This document shows, piece by piece, positions 35,677 to 46,046 of a DNA stretch of 64,000 bases. The notes under the pieces were generated by a model that was not told the DNA's origin, searched no databases, and saw only the letters and a program-made list of their open reading frames with translations. The position numbers and the translations under genes were made by a program. How positions within the stretch are numbered: position 1 is the first letter of the stretch; the number at the start of each line of letters is the position of its first letter. This DNA is from Flavobacterium petrolei (lineage in GTDB: Bacteria; Bacteroidota; Bacteroidia; Flavobacteriales; Flavobacteriaceae), in assembly GCF_003314435.2 (NCBI RefSeq), contig NZ_QNVY02000001.1, positions 1-64,000 of the forward strand, read 5' to 3'.

Positions 35677-37866
35677 CTACTTAGTAAATAACAATTCTCT
35701 ATATTTAGTTAAAGTCCAGATTTCATTATCAACTAATAACTCTAATTTATCACAATGATTTCTGATAATTTCAAAGTATGGTTTTACTTTATTACAATAT
35801 GCTTCTGCCATTTCTTGCGCATCAGTCAAATTATTTGCTATCTTTCTTTCGTTTGTCATCTCCTCAACTTTTGAGTTAATGCCTTCAATATGTCCTGAAA
35901 TTTCTTTAATCAAAACAATTTGCTCTTTAGCTATTGTTTCAAAATCATCCCCAAAAATATCTTTTAAACCTTTAACATTGGCAATCAAAGTATTTTGGTA
36001 ACGAATTGCTGTAGGAATAACGTGATTTTTAGAAATATCACCTAAAACTCTACCTTCAATTTGGATTTTTTTAGTGTACTCTTCTAATTCAATTTCGTAT
36101 CGCGCTTCAACCTCAACATGATTCATGATGTTTAATTCCGAAAACAAATCTAATGACTGCTTAGAAATTCTTGCTTTTAATGCTTCCGGTGTAGTTTTGA
36201 AATTACTTAAGCCTCTTTTTGCAGCTTCCGCTTCCCATTCCTCGCTATATCCGTCTCCTTCAAAAAGGATTTTTTTAGATTGTTTGATGTACTCTCTTAA
36301 AACATTGAAGATTGCATCATCTTTCTTCATGTCTTTAGAATCAATTAATGCATCAACCTCAACTTTAAAGTCTCTTAATTGTTTTGCAACAATTGCATTC
36401 AACGTAGTCATTGCATTAGAACAGTTTGCTGTAGAACCTACCGCTCTGAACTCAAATTTATTTCCTGTAAAGGCAAATGGGGAAGTTCTGTTTCTGTCTG
36501 TATTGTCTAAGAGAACATCTGGAATTTTCCCTACTACATTTAGTTTTAAATCGGTTTTTTCTTCAGGAGATAATTTACCAGTAGTGACACCTTCTAATTC
36601 TGCTAAAACTTTAGTCAATTGTCCACCAATGAATACGGAGATAATTGCCGGTGGTGCTTCGTTTGCTCCTAATCTATGGTCATTACTTGCAGAAGCTATT
36701 GCTGCTCTTAATAATGACTCATTATCATTTACCGCTTTGATGGTATTGATAAAGAAAGTCAAAAACTGTAAATTACTCATTGGTGTTTTGCTTGGACTCA
36801 ACAAGTTTACACCAGTATCTGTAGCTAACGACCAGTTATTGTGCTTCCCTGAACCATTCACTCCTTTGAAAGGCTTTTCATGGAACAACACTTTCAATTC
36901 GTGACGTTCGGCTACTTTTTGCATTACATCCATCAACAAACAGTTGTGATCCACAGCCAAGTTTGTTTCTTCAAAAATAGGAGCCAATTCAAATTGATTT
37001 GGTGCTACTTCATTGTGACGTGTTTTTACAGGGATGCCTAACAACATACATTCTTGCTCTAAATCTCTCATGTAAGTCAATGCACGTGTTGGAATAGAAC
37101 CAAAATAATGGTCATCTAATTGTTGCCCTTTTGCAGAAGTATGTCCTAATAAAGTTCTTCCTGTCATAATAAGGTCAGGACGAGAATTTGCTAACGCTCT
37201 ATCTACTAAGAAATATTCTTGTTCCCAACCTAAAGTTGCAGTAACTTTTTTTACATTTTTATCAAAATATTTACATACTTCGGTAGCTGCATCATCCATA
37301 ACCATAAGAGCACGCAACAAAGGTGTCTTATAATCTAAAGCCTCTCCGGTGTACGAAATAAAAACAGTTGGAATACATAAAGTAGTTCCAAAAATAAATG
37401 CTGGAGATGTTGGATCCCAAGCGGTATATCCTCTTGCTTCGAATGTGTTTCTAATTCCACCATTTGGAAAACTAGAAGCATCTGGTTCTTGTTGTACTAA
37501 TTGAGCACCACCAAATTTTTCTACAGGATCGCTACCGTCATAAGATGTTTCAAAAAAGGCATCATGTTTTTCAGCAGTTGTCCCTGTAAGTGGTTGAAAC
37601 CAGTGCGTATAATGAGTCACTCCTTTAGACAAAGCCCACTCTTTCATACCCATGGCGATATAATCAGCTAATTTTCTGTCTATTTTAGTTCCATGCTGTA
37701 CTGCATCGCGCACTCCTTTAAAAGCATCAGAAGTCAAAAATTGCTTCATTGCTTTGTCATTAAAGACATTTGAACCAAAAATAGTAGATTTTCTATCAGA
37801 TTCTTCAAATTTAACTGGCTTTCTGGTCGATGCTTCTCTCAAAGCTTGAAAACGTAATGTTGACAT
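35677..37866 (-). CDS. glnN: Glutamine synthetase type III
   Basis: ATP-dependent synthesis of glutamine from glutamate and ammonia. The 729-residue length identifies the GSIII class, much longer than GSI (about 450). It begins MSTLRFQALREAS and contains the catalytic-core segments GWEQEYFLVD, KTRHNEVAPNQFELAP, FKGVNGSGKHNNWSLAT and NRTSPFAFTGNKFEFR. GSIII is the usual glutamine synthetase of Bacteroidota. The gene stands alone, with a TATATTTG box upstream and a terminator downstream. Confidence 0.96.
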   Translation of the reverse strand: MSTLRFQALREASTRKPVKFEESDRKSTIFGSNVFNDKAMKQFLTSDAFKGVRDAVQHGTKIDRKLADYIAMGMKEWALSKGVTHYTHWFQPLTGTTAEKHDAFFETSYDGSDPVEKFGGAQLVQQEPDASSFPNGGIRNTFEARGYTAWDPTSPAFIFGTTLCIPTVFISYTGEALDYKTPLLRALMVMDDAATEVCKYFDKNVKKVTATLGWEQEYFLVDRALANSRPDLIMTGRTLLGHTSAKGQQLDDHYFGSIPTRALTYMRDLEQECMLLGIPVKTRHNEVAPNQFELAPIFEETNLAVDHNCLLMDVMQKVAERHELKVLFHEKPFKGVNGSGKHNNWSLATDTGVNLLSPSKTPMSNLQFLTFFINTIKAVNDNESLLRAAIASASNDHRLGANEAPPAIISVFIGGQLTKVLAELEGVTTGKLSPEEKTDLKLNVVGKIPDVLLDNTDRNRTSPFAFTGNKFEFRAVGSTANCSNAMTTLNAIVAKQLRDFKVEVDALIDSKDMKKDDAIFNVLREYIKQSKKILFEGDGYSEEWEAEAAKRGLSNFKTTPEALKARISKQSLDLFSELNIMNHVEVEARYEIELEEYTKKIQIEGRVLGDISKNHVIPTAIRYQNTLIANVKGLKDIFGDDFETIAKEQIVLIKEISGHIEGINSKVEEMTNERKIANNLTDAQEMAEAYCNKVKPYFEIIRNHCDKLELLVDNEIWTLTKYRELLFTK

Positions 37867-37908
37867 AAAAATTGTTTTTTAATTAATTAGACCCCTATTA
37901 TATTGATG

Positions 37909-37916
37909 CAAATATA
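37909..37916 (-). promoter_or_regulatory. glnN -7 promoter box
   Basis: TATATTTG on the minus strand matches TAnnTTTG, 42 bases before the ATG. No TTG occurs at the expected -33 distance, so the promoter may depend on an activator. Confidence 0.4.
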
Positions 37917-38159
37917 ATTTAATTATTACTTTTATAAAATTTTACCTCAAATTTTTATGGGTTACAGACCGAAATTTATCAAATTATTAAAAATACATTC
38001 TTAAAATCACAACTTAGTAATTTTAAAGCCGTTATTTTCGGAAGTATCAGACCATGAAAAATCCAAAAGAGTAAAAAGTCAACAACTTTTCCTTAAATTT
38101 TTTAGTTAAGTTTAATAATCAAAAAGTATCTTTACGCAAAATATTAATACTTTAAATTT

Positions 38160-39107
38160 ATGATTGTCTGGATTTCTTTTTTAACCGCAGTTTTGATTTT
38201 TTTAGCTCTTGATTTGGGAGTTTTTAACAAAACACCACACATTATAAGTTCCAAAGAAGCAGGGAAATGGACCGCAATATGGGTTACATTATCTTTTATA
38301 TTCTCCGGAGTAATCTATTGGCTTTACACCACGGATTATATTGCCAATCCCGATTCTTTGAAACCTGCTGCCGCATCAATAAAGTTCATCACAGGCTATT
38401 TGATAGAATTGTCCCTTAGTATTGATAACATATTTGTTATCGCTATTATTTTTTCTGCCTTTAAAATTCCACAAAAATACCAACATCGAGTGCTATTTTG
38501 GGGAATCTTAGGAGCAATTTTATTTAGAGGTCTAATGATCTATTTTGGCGTTTTACTGATTAACAAATTTTCATGGATGACGTATATTTTTGGAGGTTTT
38601 CTAATTTACACCGCCATGAAAATGCTATTTAGTGGAGAAGATGAAAAATTTGAACCAAAAAAATCATTCATTTATAAAGCACTGAAAAAAGTCATGCCAA
38701 TTTCTAATCACATCGATGGAGAGCATTTCTTTGTAAAAAGAAGACACATTACAGCTGCTACTCCTCTATTTGTAGCGCTAATCGTTATTGAAGTTATGGA
38801 TGTCGTTTTTGCGATTGATAGTGTTCCTGCGATTTTAGCCATAACAAGCGATCCGTTTTTAGTTTTTAGCTCTAATATCTTTGCTATTTTAGGATTGCGT
38901 TCTATGTATTTCTTTCTGGCTCACATGTTAGACAAATTTGCTCATTTGGAGTACAGTCTTATTGCCATCTTGACTTTTGTAGGTGTCAAAATGCTGCTCC
39001 ATGATTATCTTAAATTGCCTGAATGGGTTTCATTGGCTTTTATAGCCCTTTCCCTTATCGCGGGAATTGTTGCATCGCTTAGAAAGAGTAGTAAAGAAAT
39101 GGTTTAA
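38160..39107 (+). CDS. TerC/Alx family integral membrane protein
   Basis: A 315-residue polytopic protein with about nine membrane helices. Membrane-embedded acidic motifs typical of TerC are present twice: ELSLSIDNIFVIAIIF and VIEVMDVVFAIDSVPAIL. Members are implicated in metal (manganese) efflux, tellurite resistance or metallation of exported proteins. Which one applies here cannot be read from sequence. It is monocistronic, ending in a two-way terminator. Confidence 0.92.
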   Translation: MIVWISFLTAVLIFLALDLGVFNKTPHIISSKEAGKWTAIWVTLSFIFSGVIYWLYTTDYIANPDSLKPAAASIKFITGYLIELSLSIDNIFVIAIIFSAFKIPQKYQHRVLFWGILGAILFRGLMIYFGVLLINKFSWMTYIFGGFLIYTAMKMLFSGEDEKFEPKKSFIYKALKKVMPISNHIDGEHFFVKRRHITAATPLFVALIVIEVMDVVFAIDSVPAILAITSDPFLVFSSNIFAILGLRSMYFFLAHMLDKFAHLEYSLIAILTFVGVKMLLHDYLKLPEWVSLAFIALSLIAGIVASLRKSSKEMV

Positions 39108-39123
39108 AACTAAAAAGTACAAG

Positions 39124-39163
39124 CAATAAAAAAAGGAAATCTCTCGATTTCCTTTTTTTATTA
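39124..39163. terminator. Bidirectional terminator between the TerC gene and the 39177 lipoprotein
   Basis: AAAAAAAGGAAATC pairs with GATTTCCTTTTTTT around a short loop, with A and T tracts on both sides. It serves two convergent genes. Confidence 0.85.
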
Positions 39164-39176
39164 TTAAAATTTCTCC

Positions 39177-39668
39177 TTACAAATTGATTTTCTTAACGCC
39201 ACTCATATCAACTTTCAATGCAGACATTACCGAGTCAATATTATTTTTATTAATTGTTTTAGCAAAACCATCCGGTATTACAACAATTCTAAAGGTTTGA
39301 TCTTGAGTCCAACTTGCTGGCAATGTGTTAAGATTAAAATTTGCCGAAAGATAGATATTTACATCAAATCTAGAATAATCAAAATTAAAATCTAGTGCAC
39401 CTCCATCATTAAAATAATACGTTTGAGGCATTAACTTCCAAACATCCTGACCATTTACAGTATCGTATAAATGATATACTAAAACAGAATCCGAGGAATA
39501 AATTGGCGGATCAAATACGACCAATCTACTATAATTATTATTGGAATTGAATGAAGTCGTAACTTCAAACACTTCATTTCTTGGGGCATCATCATATACT
39601 TCTGTTACTTCACAACTTTGTAGTGCCATCATCCCGATGAAAACTAAAAATAAGGTAATTTTTTTCAT
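39177..39668 (-). CDS. Hypothetical lipoprotein, 163 aa
   Basis: Signal peptide with lipobox LQSC (Cys19), so it is probably an outer-membrane or periplasmic lipoprotein. The mature part is rich in Asn, Asp and aromatics with alternating beta pattern (YSRLVVFDPPIYSSDSVLVY). No family is recognised. The gene is single and convergent with the TerC gene. Confidence 0.65.
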   Translation of the reverse strand: MKKITLFLVFIGMMALQSCEVTEVYDDAPRNEVFEVTTSFNSNNNYSRLVVFDPPIYSSDSVLVYHLYDTVNGQDVWKLMPQTYYFNDGGALDFNFDYSRFDVNIYLSANFNLNTLPASWTQDQTFRIVVIPDGFAKTINKNNIDSVMSALKVDMSGVKKINL

Positions 39669-39742
39669 TCGATTTCGTTTTTATAATTTATATAAAAGAC
39701 TCTATTCATGAATTGTGCCAAACTTTATTGTGAAGAATAATG

Positions 39743-39750
39743 TACTTTTG
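39743..39750 (+). promoter_or_regulatory. -7 promoter box of the DUF1543 gene
   Basis: TACTTTTG fits TAnnTTTG and ends only 4 bases before the ATG at 39755. If used, the transcript would be leaderless or nearly so. No TTG lies at the right distance. Confidence 0.35.
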
Positions 39751-39754
39751 AATT

Positions 39755-40327
39755 ATGGAGAAGAAACTTAAATTATACATGATAATGCTAGGCTGCGTGC
39801 CAGAAGGACGGTTTACAGAACAGCATGATATTTTTTTTGGAATTGGTAATTCCTTGAAAGAATTGATTCCTCATATCAATCTTTTTTGGCCAGAAGCCAA
39901 AGGTAAAATTCATATTGATGTTTGGCGAGAAGTTTCTGTCGTTGATGACTTCGCTATTGAAATTGTTCCAAAAAATACTGAAGCACAAGTTCCCCCAGAA
40001 CAATTATTTTTCATCAATTTAGGAGGGTATAAAGAAAATGAATTTGAAGAATACCATTATAAAATGATTACAGTTGCTACTAGTTTAGCATTAGCATCAA
40101 AAAAATCAAAAAAAACTGCATTTTACAAACATTGTGGTTTCAAAGAAGCACCTTCGCATATTGACGATCAATACGGAATTGATGTAGATGATATTTACAA
40201 TGTTGCAGATATGCTGCCAGTACAATTCAAAGCTTTATATTCGTTAAAAATCATAAAGTCAGAAATACAATTAGAACAAAATCCGCTGCATATAGGCTAT
40301 TTGAAATTGAAAAAAATTAAAGATTAA
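39755..40327 (+). CDS. DUF1543 domain protein
   Basis: A 190-residue cytoplasmic protein. The N-terminal YMIMLGCVPEGRFTEQHDIF and the DVWREV segment fit the DUF1543 family; a second related half follows (HIDDQYGIDVDDIYNV). The function is unknown. It is monocistronic with a terminator behind it. Confidence 0.75.
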   Translation: MEKKLKLYMIMLGCVPEGRFTEQHDIFFGIGNSLKELIPHINLFWPEAKGKIHIDVWREVSVVDDFAIEIVPKNTEAQVPPEQLFFINLGGYKENEFEEYHYKMITVATSLALASKKSKKTAFYKHCGFKEAPSHIDDQYGIDVDDIYNVADMLPVQFKALYSLKIIKSEIQLEQNPLHIGYLKLKKIKD

Positions 40328-40332
40328 TCAAT

Positions 40333-40372
40333 AAAAAAGCCTTTCATTATTATCTATGAAAGGCCTTTTGAA
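40333..40372. terminator. Bidirectional terminator
   Basis: AAAAGCCTTTCA pairs with TGAAAGGCCTTTT. It lies between the DUF1543 gene and the convergent esterase gene. Confidence 0.8.
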
Positions 40373-40391
40373 ATTTTTAAAGAATATAAAT

Positions 40392-41258
40392 CTATTTCAC
40401 CACTAGAGTATTATTTTTTAAGATTTTGCTGAAAAATAATACATGAGAAGGCAATGCATTTTCCCAATATTCCCAAGTATGCGCTCCTGGCCGTTCCGTG
40501 TAATCGTGAGCAACTTTACTATAAACAAGTCTTCGGTGTAATTCTCTATTAGATTCAATCAAAAAATCATCTACTCCACAATCTATAATCAATTCCAGCT
40601 TGTTACTTTTTATTTTATCCACCATATTCAAAACCGCATTAGAAGCATATACTTCCTGTGGCGCTCCTTCAATTCCAAAAACAGGCTCCATTAATTTAGT
40701 TACTCGTTCCTTTGATTCTGGATTAATTATACTTCCCATATCTACCGCTCCACTCATACTTCCAGCGGCACAAAACAGTTCCGGATGTCTTGTCGAAAGA
40801 TACAAAGCTCCGTGGCCTCCCATGGAAAGCCCAGTAATTACACGCCCTTTTCTGTCATTTATGGTTCGATAGGTATTATCTACTTTTTCAATTACTTCTT
40901 TCGTAATATAAGTTTCAAACTGACTTCCTTTATTAACAGGACTATCCAGATAAAAACTGAATGTTTCTCCCTCCGGCATTACAATTATGATATTATATTG
41001 GTCAGCTAAATTGTGTAATAAATTCTTATCCGGAGTTTTAGATAACCAATCATTAAAATGACCATAAGCGCCATGCAACAGATAAAGAACAGGATAATTA
41101 GCTTTGCTTTTAGCATAAGAACTTGGTAAAACTACCGCAGCTTTATATGTTTTATTCATTGCCATGCCAGGAATTTGCAACGTATCGGCTTTTGCCGCAT
41201 AAGAAACAGCTACATGCCCAAAAAGGAAAAATAAGAATACAATTTGAAATTTTTTCAT
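40392..41258 (-). CDS. Secreted esterase (feruloyl-esterase / esterase D-like alpha/beta hydrolase)
   Basis: An exported serine hydrolase of 288 residues. The internal ATG at 41258 is chosen because it puts a signal peptide (MKKFQIVFLFFLFGHVAVSY) at the N-terminus; the upstream start adds 22 residues. The nucleophile motif GLSMGGHGAL, the acid region IIDCGVDDFLIESN and the His in PGAHTWEYW make a complete triad. The long LYLLHGAYGHFNDW oxyanion segment is typical of this esterase group. The substrate, possibly a plant-wall or acylated sugar ester, is not determinable. Confidence 0.85.
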   Translation of the reverse strand: MKKFQIVFLFFLFGHVAVSYAAKADTLQIPGMAMNKTYKAAVVLPSSYAKSKANYPVLYLLHGAYGHFNDWLSKTPDKNLLHNLADQYNIIIVMPEGETFSFYLDSPVNKGSQFETYITKEVIEKVDNTYRTINDRKGRVITGLSMGGHGALYLSTRHPELFCAAGSMSGAVDMGSIINPESKERVTKLMEPVFGIEGAPQEVYASNAVLNMVDKIKSNKLELIIDCGVDDFLIESNRELHRRLVYSKVAHDYTERPGAHTWEYWENALPSHVLFFSKILKNNTLVVK

Positions 41259-41337
41259 TGGAACGTTTTTTAGATGATTGAAAAGTAAATATAATACTTT
41301 AGAATAAATAAAATAAAGCCACAATAATTACAAACAA

Positions 41338-41374
41338 AAAAAGCCTTTCATCGCTGAAAGGCCTTTTAAAAAAA
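41338..41374 (-). terminator. Terminator downstream of icmF
   Basis: AAAAGCCTTTCA and TGAAAGGCCTTTT pair around TCGC, with A and T tracts on the flanks. The stem closely resembles the one at 40333-40372. A second small hairpin (CACTTTTTGC/GCAAAAAGTG) sits at 41418-41440. Confidence 0.75.
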
Positions 41375-41449
41375 TTTATAAATTAATTCCAACTAAAAGT
41401 GGGATCAGCGATTCACACACTTTTTGCGATGCAAAAAGTGGTTCTCTGC

Positions 41450-44400
41450 TTACATATTTCTTCTATACTGACCACCTACTTCAAATAAAGCAGATGTGAT
41501 TTGTCCCAAAGAACAAACCTTAGTTGCTTCCATTAAATGTTCAAATAAGTTTTCGTTTTTAATGGCAGCTTCCTGAAGCGTATTTAAATGCTCATTTACT
41601 AAATCTTGATTCGATTGATGCAAATGGTTCAACATATCAATTTGGTATTGTTTTTCTTCTTCCGTAGCACGAATAACTTCCGCTGGAATTACCGTTGGAG
41701 AACCTTTGGAACTCAAGAACGTATTCACACCAATAATTGGGAATTCACCTGTATGTTTCAACGTTTCATAATACAAACTTTCTTCTTGAATTTTACTTCT
41801 TTGGTACATGGTTTCCATAGCACCCAGCACTCCTCCACGTTCGGTAATTCTATCGAATTCCTGTAAAACTGCAGCTTCAACTAAATCTGTTAATTCTTCG
41901 ATAATGAAAGCGCCTTGAATTGGATTTTCATTTTTGGCCAAACCTAATTCTTTATTGATAATCAACTGAATTGCCATCGCACGACGCACTGACTCTTCCG
42001 TAGGCGTTGTAATTGCTTCGTCATACGCGTTAGTATGTAAGGAATTACAGTTGTCATAAATAGCATACAAAGCTTGCAAAGTGGTACGAATATCATTGAA
42101 ATCTATTTCCTGTGCGTGCAAAGAACGTCCCGAAGTCTGAATGTGGTATTTCAACATTTGCGCACGCTCGTTAGCACCGTATTTATTTTTCATGGCTTTC
42201 GCCCAAATTTTACGTGCTACACGACCAATAACGGCATATTCCGGATCTACACCATTCGAAAAGAAGAATGATAAGTTTGGTCCAAAATCATTGATGTTCA
42301 TGCCACGACTCAAATAATATTCTACATACGTGAAACCATTTGAAAGTGTAAATGCCAATTGTGTAATTGGATTTGCTCCTGCTTCGGCAATGTGATACCC
42401 TGAGATAGAAACCGAATAGAAATTTCTAACATTCTTGGTAATAAAATATTCCTGTACGTCACCCATCAATCGCAACGCAAATTCAGTAGAGAAAATACAA
42501 GTATTTTGTGCTTGGTCTTCTTTTAAAATATCAGCCTGAACCGTTCCACGAACTTGAGACAATGTTCTTGCTTTGATTTCGTCATACACTTCCAAAGGTA
42601 AAACCTGATCTCCTGTAACGCCTAAAAGCATCAATCCTAAACCGTTATTTCCTTCGGGTAAATCCCCTTGATAATGCGGTCTTTCGACTCCTTTAGCTGC
42701 GTATATTTTGTTAATTTTTGCTTCAACTTCTTTTTCAAGACCATTTTCTTTGATGTAAAACTCACATTGTTGGTCAATCGCCGCATTCATAAAAAAGCCT
42801 AATAACATGGGTGCTGGTCCATTAATAGTCATACTCACCGAAGTCATCGCATGAACCAAATCAAAACCAGAATATAGCTTTTTAGCATCATCCAAGCAAC
42901 ATATAGAAACTCCGGCATTCCCTATTTTCCCATAAATATCAGGACGTACATGTGGATCGTTTCCGTATAAAGTCACACTGTCAAAAGCAGTTGACAATCT
43001 TTTAGCAGGCAATCCCGCACTCACATAATGAAAACGTTTGTTGGTTCTTTCCGGTCCGCCTTCTCCAGCAAACATTCGAGAAGGATCTTCTCCTTCACGT
43101 TTGAAAGGATACAACCCTGCAGTAAAAGGGAATTCTCCAGGAACATTTTCCTGCAGACACCAACGTAAAATATCACCCCAAGCTTTATACTTTGGTAATG
43201 CAATTTTCGGAATTTGAGAATGTGAAAGCGACTCTGTATGCGTAGCCATTTTTATTTCTCTGTCACGAACTTTAAACGTGTAAACTGGATTCTTATACTT
43301 GTTTACTTTCTCATCCCAAGTCAAAATGATTTCCCAATTGTACGGATCCAAATCCATTTTTACTTTTTCAAACTGATTCAGTAAAAGATTCAAAAATATT
43401 TTATCCTCGGCAGCACCCGATTTCTCCAATTCTATAGCTGTTGGCAAAACAGAATCATCATTGATTCCTGCTTTGTTTATTTCAGGTATTTTCTTGGCTA
43501 CTGTTTCAATCGTTTTGAAAATTCCATATAATTTCTGTGCCACTTGTTCTTGGCTTACCGCAGTAACATCATATTTACGGTTACTTTCGGCAATTTCAGA
43601 TAAATAACGGGTTCTATGTGGCGGAATAACGAAAATCTTCTCGCTCATTTCACGAGTGATTTGGAACGTTGATTTCAAATCAGAATTTGTTTTCTCATGG
43701 ACTTTGTCCATAATCGCTTTGTACAGCGTATTCATTCCAGGATCGTTGAACTGCGAAGCAATGGTCCCGAAAACTGGAAGCGTATCTAAATTAGCATCCC
43801 ATAGATTGTGGTTGCGTTGGTATTGTTTTTTCACGTCTCTTAACGCATCAAGAGAACCGCGTTTGTCGAATTTGTTTATTGCTACCAAGTCAGCAAAATC
43901 AAGCATGTCGATTTTTTCCAATTGGGTTGCAGCACCAAATTCTGGTGTCATTACATATAAAGAAACATCGGAATGATCCATAATCTCTGTATCGGATTGC
44001 CCGATTCCAGAAGTCTCCAAGATGATGATATCATAATTTGCCGCTTTAATTACTTGAATTGCATCGGCAACATATTTTGACAAAGCCAAATTCGATTGGC
44101 GTGTAGCCAATGAACGCATGTAAACACGAGGATTATTGATAGCATTCATTCGGATTCTATCTCCTAAAAGTGCTCCACCTGTTTTACGTTTGGATGGATC
44201 AACAGATATTAATCCGATTGTTTTTTCCGGGAAATCAATTAGAAAACGACGTACCAATTCATCCACCAAAGATGATTTTCCAGATCCACCGGTTCCTGTT
44301 ATTCCAAGAACTGGAGTTTTACAACCCTTATTCTTTTTTTGGATGGTTTCCAAAGTTTTAGCAGCAACATCCGGAAAGTTTTCTGCTGATGAAATAATTC

Positions 44401-44902
44401 TGGCAATTGCTTTTGGATTTTTTTCTTCTAAATGATTAATTTCATCCGTCAGTTTATCGCCAACAGGATAATCCGATTTTTGTACCAAATCGTTTATCAT
44501 TCCTTGTAATCCCATCGCACGTCCATCATCCGGAGCGTAAATTCTGGTGATTCCGTACGCTTGCAATTCAGCAATTTCTGAAGGCAGAATTACACCACCG
44601 CCACCGCCAAATATTTTGATTTGACCCGCTCCTTTTTCCTGAAGCAAGTCATACATGTATTTAAAATATTCGTTATGTCCTCCTTGATAGGAAGTTATCG
44701 CAATTGCATTCGCATCTTCTTGAATCGCGGTATTAACTACTTCTTCCACGCTGCGGTCGTGACCTAGATGAATCACCTCAACACCAGTAGATTGAATAAT
44801 TCTACGCATGATATTGATTGCTGCATCGTGACCATCAAAAAGGGCTGCTGCGGTTACAATTCTTACTTTATTAACAGGGATATACGGTTTTACGGGTTCC
44901 AT
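41450..44902 (-). CDS. icmF: Fused acyl-CoA mutase IcmF (B12-dependent)
   Basis: Adenosylcobalamin-dependent mutase fused to its own G-protein chaperone. It catalyses carbon-skeleton rearrangement of isobutyryl-CoA or similar acyl-CoAs. The 1150 residues run in the IcmF order. The B12-binding domain comes first (about 10-140, axial His25 in FDGHDAAIN). A MeaB-like GTPase follows (about 195-460, P-loop GTGGSGKS at 203-210, then [19 protein letters not shown]). A linker and the substrate-binding TIM barrel close it (about 590-1100, [19 protein letters not shown] and [13 protein letters not shown]). The barrel signatures match IcmF rather than methylmalonyl-CoA mutase. All domains appear intact. 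Confidence 0.93.
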   Translation of the reverse strand: MEPVKPYIPVNKVRIVTAAALFDGHDAAINIMRRIIQSTGVEVIHLGHDRSVEEVVNTAIQEDANAIAITSYQGGHNEYFKYMYDLLQEKGAGQIKIFGGGGGVILPSEIAELQAYGITRIYAPDDGRAMGLQGMINDLVQKSDYPVGDKLTDEINHLEEKNPKAIARIISSAENFPDVAAKTLETIQKKNKGCKTPVLGITGTGGSGKSSLVDELVRRFLIDFPEKTIGLISVDPSKRKTGGALLGDRIRMNAINNPRVYMRSLATRQSNLALSKYVADAIQVIKAANYDIIILETSGIGQSDTEIMDHSDVSLYVMTPEFGAATQLEKIDMLDFADLVAINKFDKRGSLDALRDVKKQYQRNHNLWDANLDTLPVFGTIASQFNDPGMNTLYKAIMDKVHEKTNSDLKSTFQITREMSEKIFVIPPHRTRYLSEIAESNRKYDVTAVSQEQVAQKLYGIFKTIETVAKKIPEINKAGINDDSVLPTAIELEKSGAAEDKIFLNLLLNQFEKVKMDLDPYNWEIILTWDEKVNKYKNPVYTFKVRDREIKMATHTESLSHSQIPKIALPKYKAWGDILRWCLQENVPGEFPFTAGLYPFKREGEDPSRMFAGEGGPERTNKRFHYVSAGLPAKRLSTAFDSVTLYGNDPHVRPDIYGKIGNAGVSICCLDDAKKLYSGFDLVHAMTSVSMTINGPAPMLLGFFMNAAIDQQCEFYIKENGLEKEVEAKINKIYAAKGVERPHYQGDLPEGNNGLGLMLLGVTGDQVLPLEVYDEIKARTLSQVRGTVQADILKEDQAQNTCIFSTEFALRLMGDVQEYFITKNVRNFYSVSISGYHIAEAGANPITQLAFTLSNGFTYVEYYLSRGMNINDFGPNLSFFFSNGVDPEYAVIGRVARKIWAKAMKNKYGANERAQMLKYHIQTSGRSLHAQEIDFNDIRTTLQALYAIYDNCNSLHTNAYDEAITTPTEESVRRAMAIQLIINKELGLAKNENPIQGAFIIEELTDLVEAAVLQEFDRITERGGVLGAMETMYQRSKIQEESLYYETLKHTGEFPIIGVNTFLSSKGSPTVIPAEVIRATEEEKQYQIDMLNHLHQSNQDLVNEHLNTLQEAAIKNENLFEHLMEATKVCSLGQITSALFEVGGQYRRNM

Positions 44903-45003
44903 TTTATGAATATGATAATTTAAGTGTGCAATTTACAATTTTATTTTAAAAATTATTTGATGTTGCTGCTCGTTGTTAATAAATAAGGAAGAATTTTGTT
45001 ATT

Positions 45004-45098
45004 TAGCCCCGATTGCAGCGACATCTCCCGATTTAGAAAAAGAAGGCTTTTTTTTAGCCGTAGTTTTTATTTATCGGGAATACAGCGGAAAGCGGGAC
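45004..45098. repeat. TAGCCC-type palindromic intergenic element, copy 3 (degenerate)
   Basis: The left flank is TAGCCCCGATTGCAGCGACA and the right flank AGCGGAAAGCGGGA. The central stem is weak: TCCCGAT (45026-45032) with ATCGGGA (45073-45079). It lies between the divergent icmF and DUF4197 genes and looks like a worn copy of the family. Confidence 0.6.
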
Positions 45099-45213
45099 AA
45101 ATCGTCATTAATACTACTAAACTTTGTGCTCCTAAAGAATAGTTGGCTTTGTTTTTGAATAAGTAGTATTTTTACAAATGCCGGAAGGCGAATTAATAAA
45201 TAAACAATTTACG

Positions 45214-45921
45214 ATGAAGAAAATTTTAGTTTTAGCAGTAGCAATTTCACTTTCCAGTTGTGCCGAAATGCAACAAGTTATGAATCAATTTCCGCAAACG
45301 CAAGGAATTGGCGGTGTTGATATTGCCGGCGGATTAAAGGAAGCACTGAATAATGGGATTTCAAAACAAGTGACCAAACTGACTGCCACAGATGGTTTTT
45401 ACAGAAATGAAGCCGTGAAAATTTTATTGCCGGAAGAATTAAGAAAAGTAGACGCCGGTTTGAGAAGAATTGGATTGAGTTCTTTGGCTGATGAAGGATT
45501 AAAAGTATTGAATCGTGCTGCTGAAGACGCGGTAAAGGAAGCGACGCCAATATTTGTTGACGCTGTTAGAAACATGACTTTTATGGATGCTAAAACGATA
45601 TTGATGGGCAATGAAAGTTCGGCGACGAATTATTTACAAAACAGTACTTCGACGGCTTTATACGGAAAATTTAATCCAGTGATTAAAAATTCGTTTACTA
45701 AAGTTGGTGCCGATAAAGTTTGGACCAATATTATTACAAAATACAACAGCATTCCTCTAGTAAATAAAGTAAATCCTGATTTGACAGATTATGTTACGAA
45801 TCAAGCGCTGAATGGCGTTTTCAAAATGGTTGCCGTTGAAGAGAAAAACATCAGAACGAATTTGAGTTCCAGAACTTCTGTTTTGTTGCAGAAAGTTTTT
45901 GCGATGCAGGATAACAAATAG
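45214..45921 (+). CDS. DUF4197 family lipoprotein
   Basis: A 235-residue lipoprotein with lipobox LSSC just after the signal peptide (MKKILVLAVAISLSSC). The ATG at 45214 is preferred to an upstream one that would bury the signal. The helical body with GLKEALNNGISKQVTKL, LLPEELRKVDAGLRRIGL and FKMVAVEEKNIRTN is the DUF4197 pattern. The function is unknown. A weak hairpin (GGCTGTTT/AAACAGCC) follows the stop. Confidence 0.82.
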   Translation: MKKILVLAVAISLSSCAEMQQVMNQFPQTQGIGGVDIAGGLKEALNNGISKQVTKLTATDGFYRNEAVKILLPEELRKVDAGLRRIGLSSLADEGLKVLNRAAEDAVKEATPIFVDAVRNMTFMDAKTILMGNESSATNYLQNSTSTALYGKFNPVIKNSFTKVGADKVWTNIITKYNSIPLVNKVNPDLTDYVTNQALNGVFKMVAVEEKNIRTNLSSRTSVLLQKVFAMQDNK

Positions 45922-46046
45922 ATTGAAATTGGGCTGTTTTTTTTCAAACATTAAACAGCCAAATTCAACTTTTTTATAAAAACAAATACGTTTAGTTTTG
46001 AAAAATACTATTCATTACTAAGAACAAAGCTGAAAACAGAACGCTA

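Noticed and set aside
36125..36904. 259-aa plus-strand ORF inside glnN
   Set aside because: It is antisense to the conserved core of a type III glutamine synthetase, and its translation has no signal, span or known motif.
41450..44902. Methylmalonyl-CoA mutase large subunit
   Set aside because: The N-terminal B12 domain, internal MeaB-like GTPase and barrel signatures fit the fused isobutyryl-type mutase IcmF instead.
45925..45965. Hairpin GGCTGTTT/AAACAGCC after the DUF4197 gene as a terminator
   Set aside because: The stem is short and no T run follows directly on the plus strand, so it was mentioned but not called.
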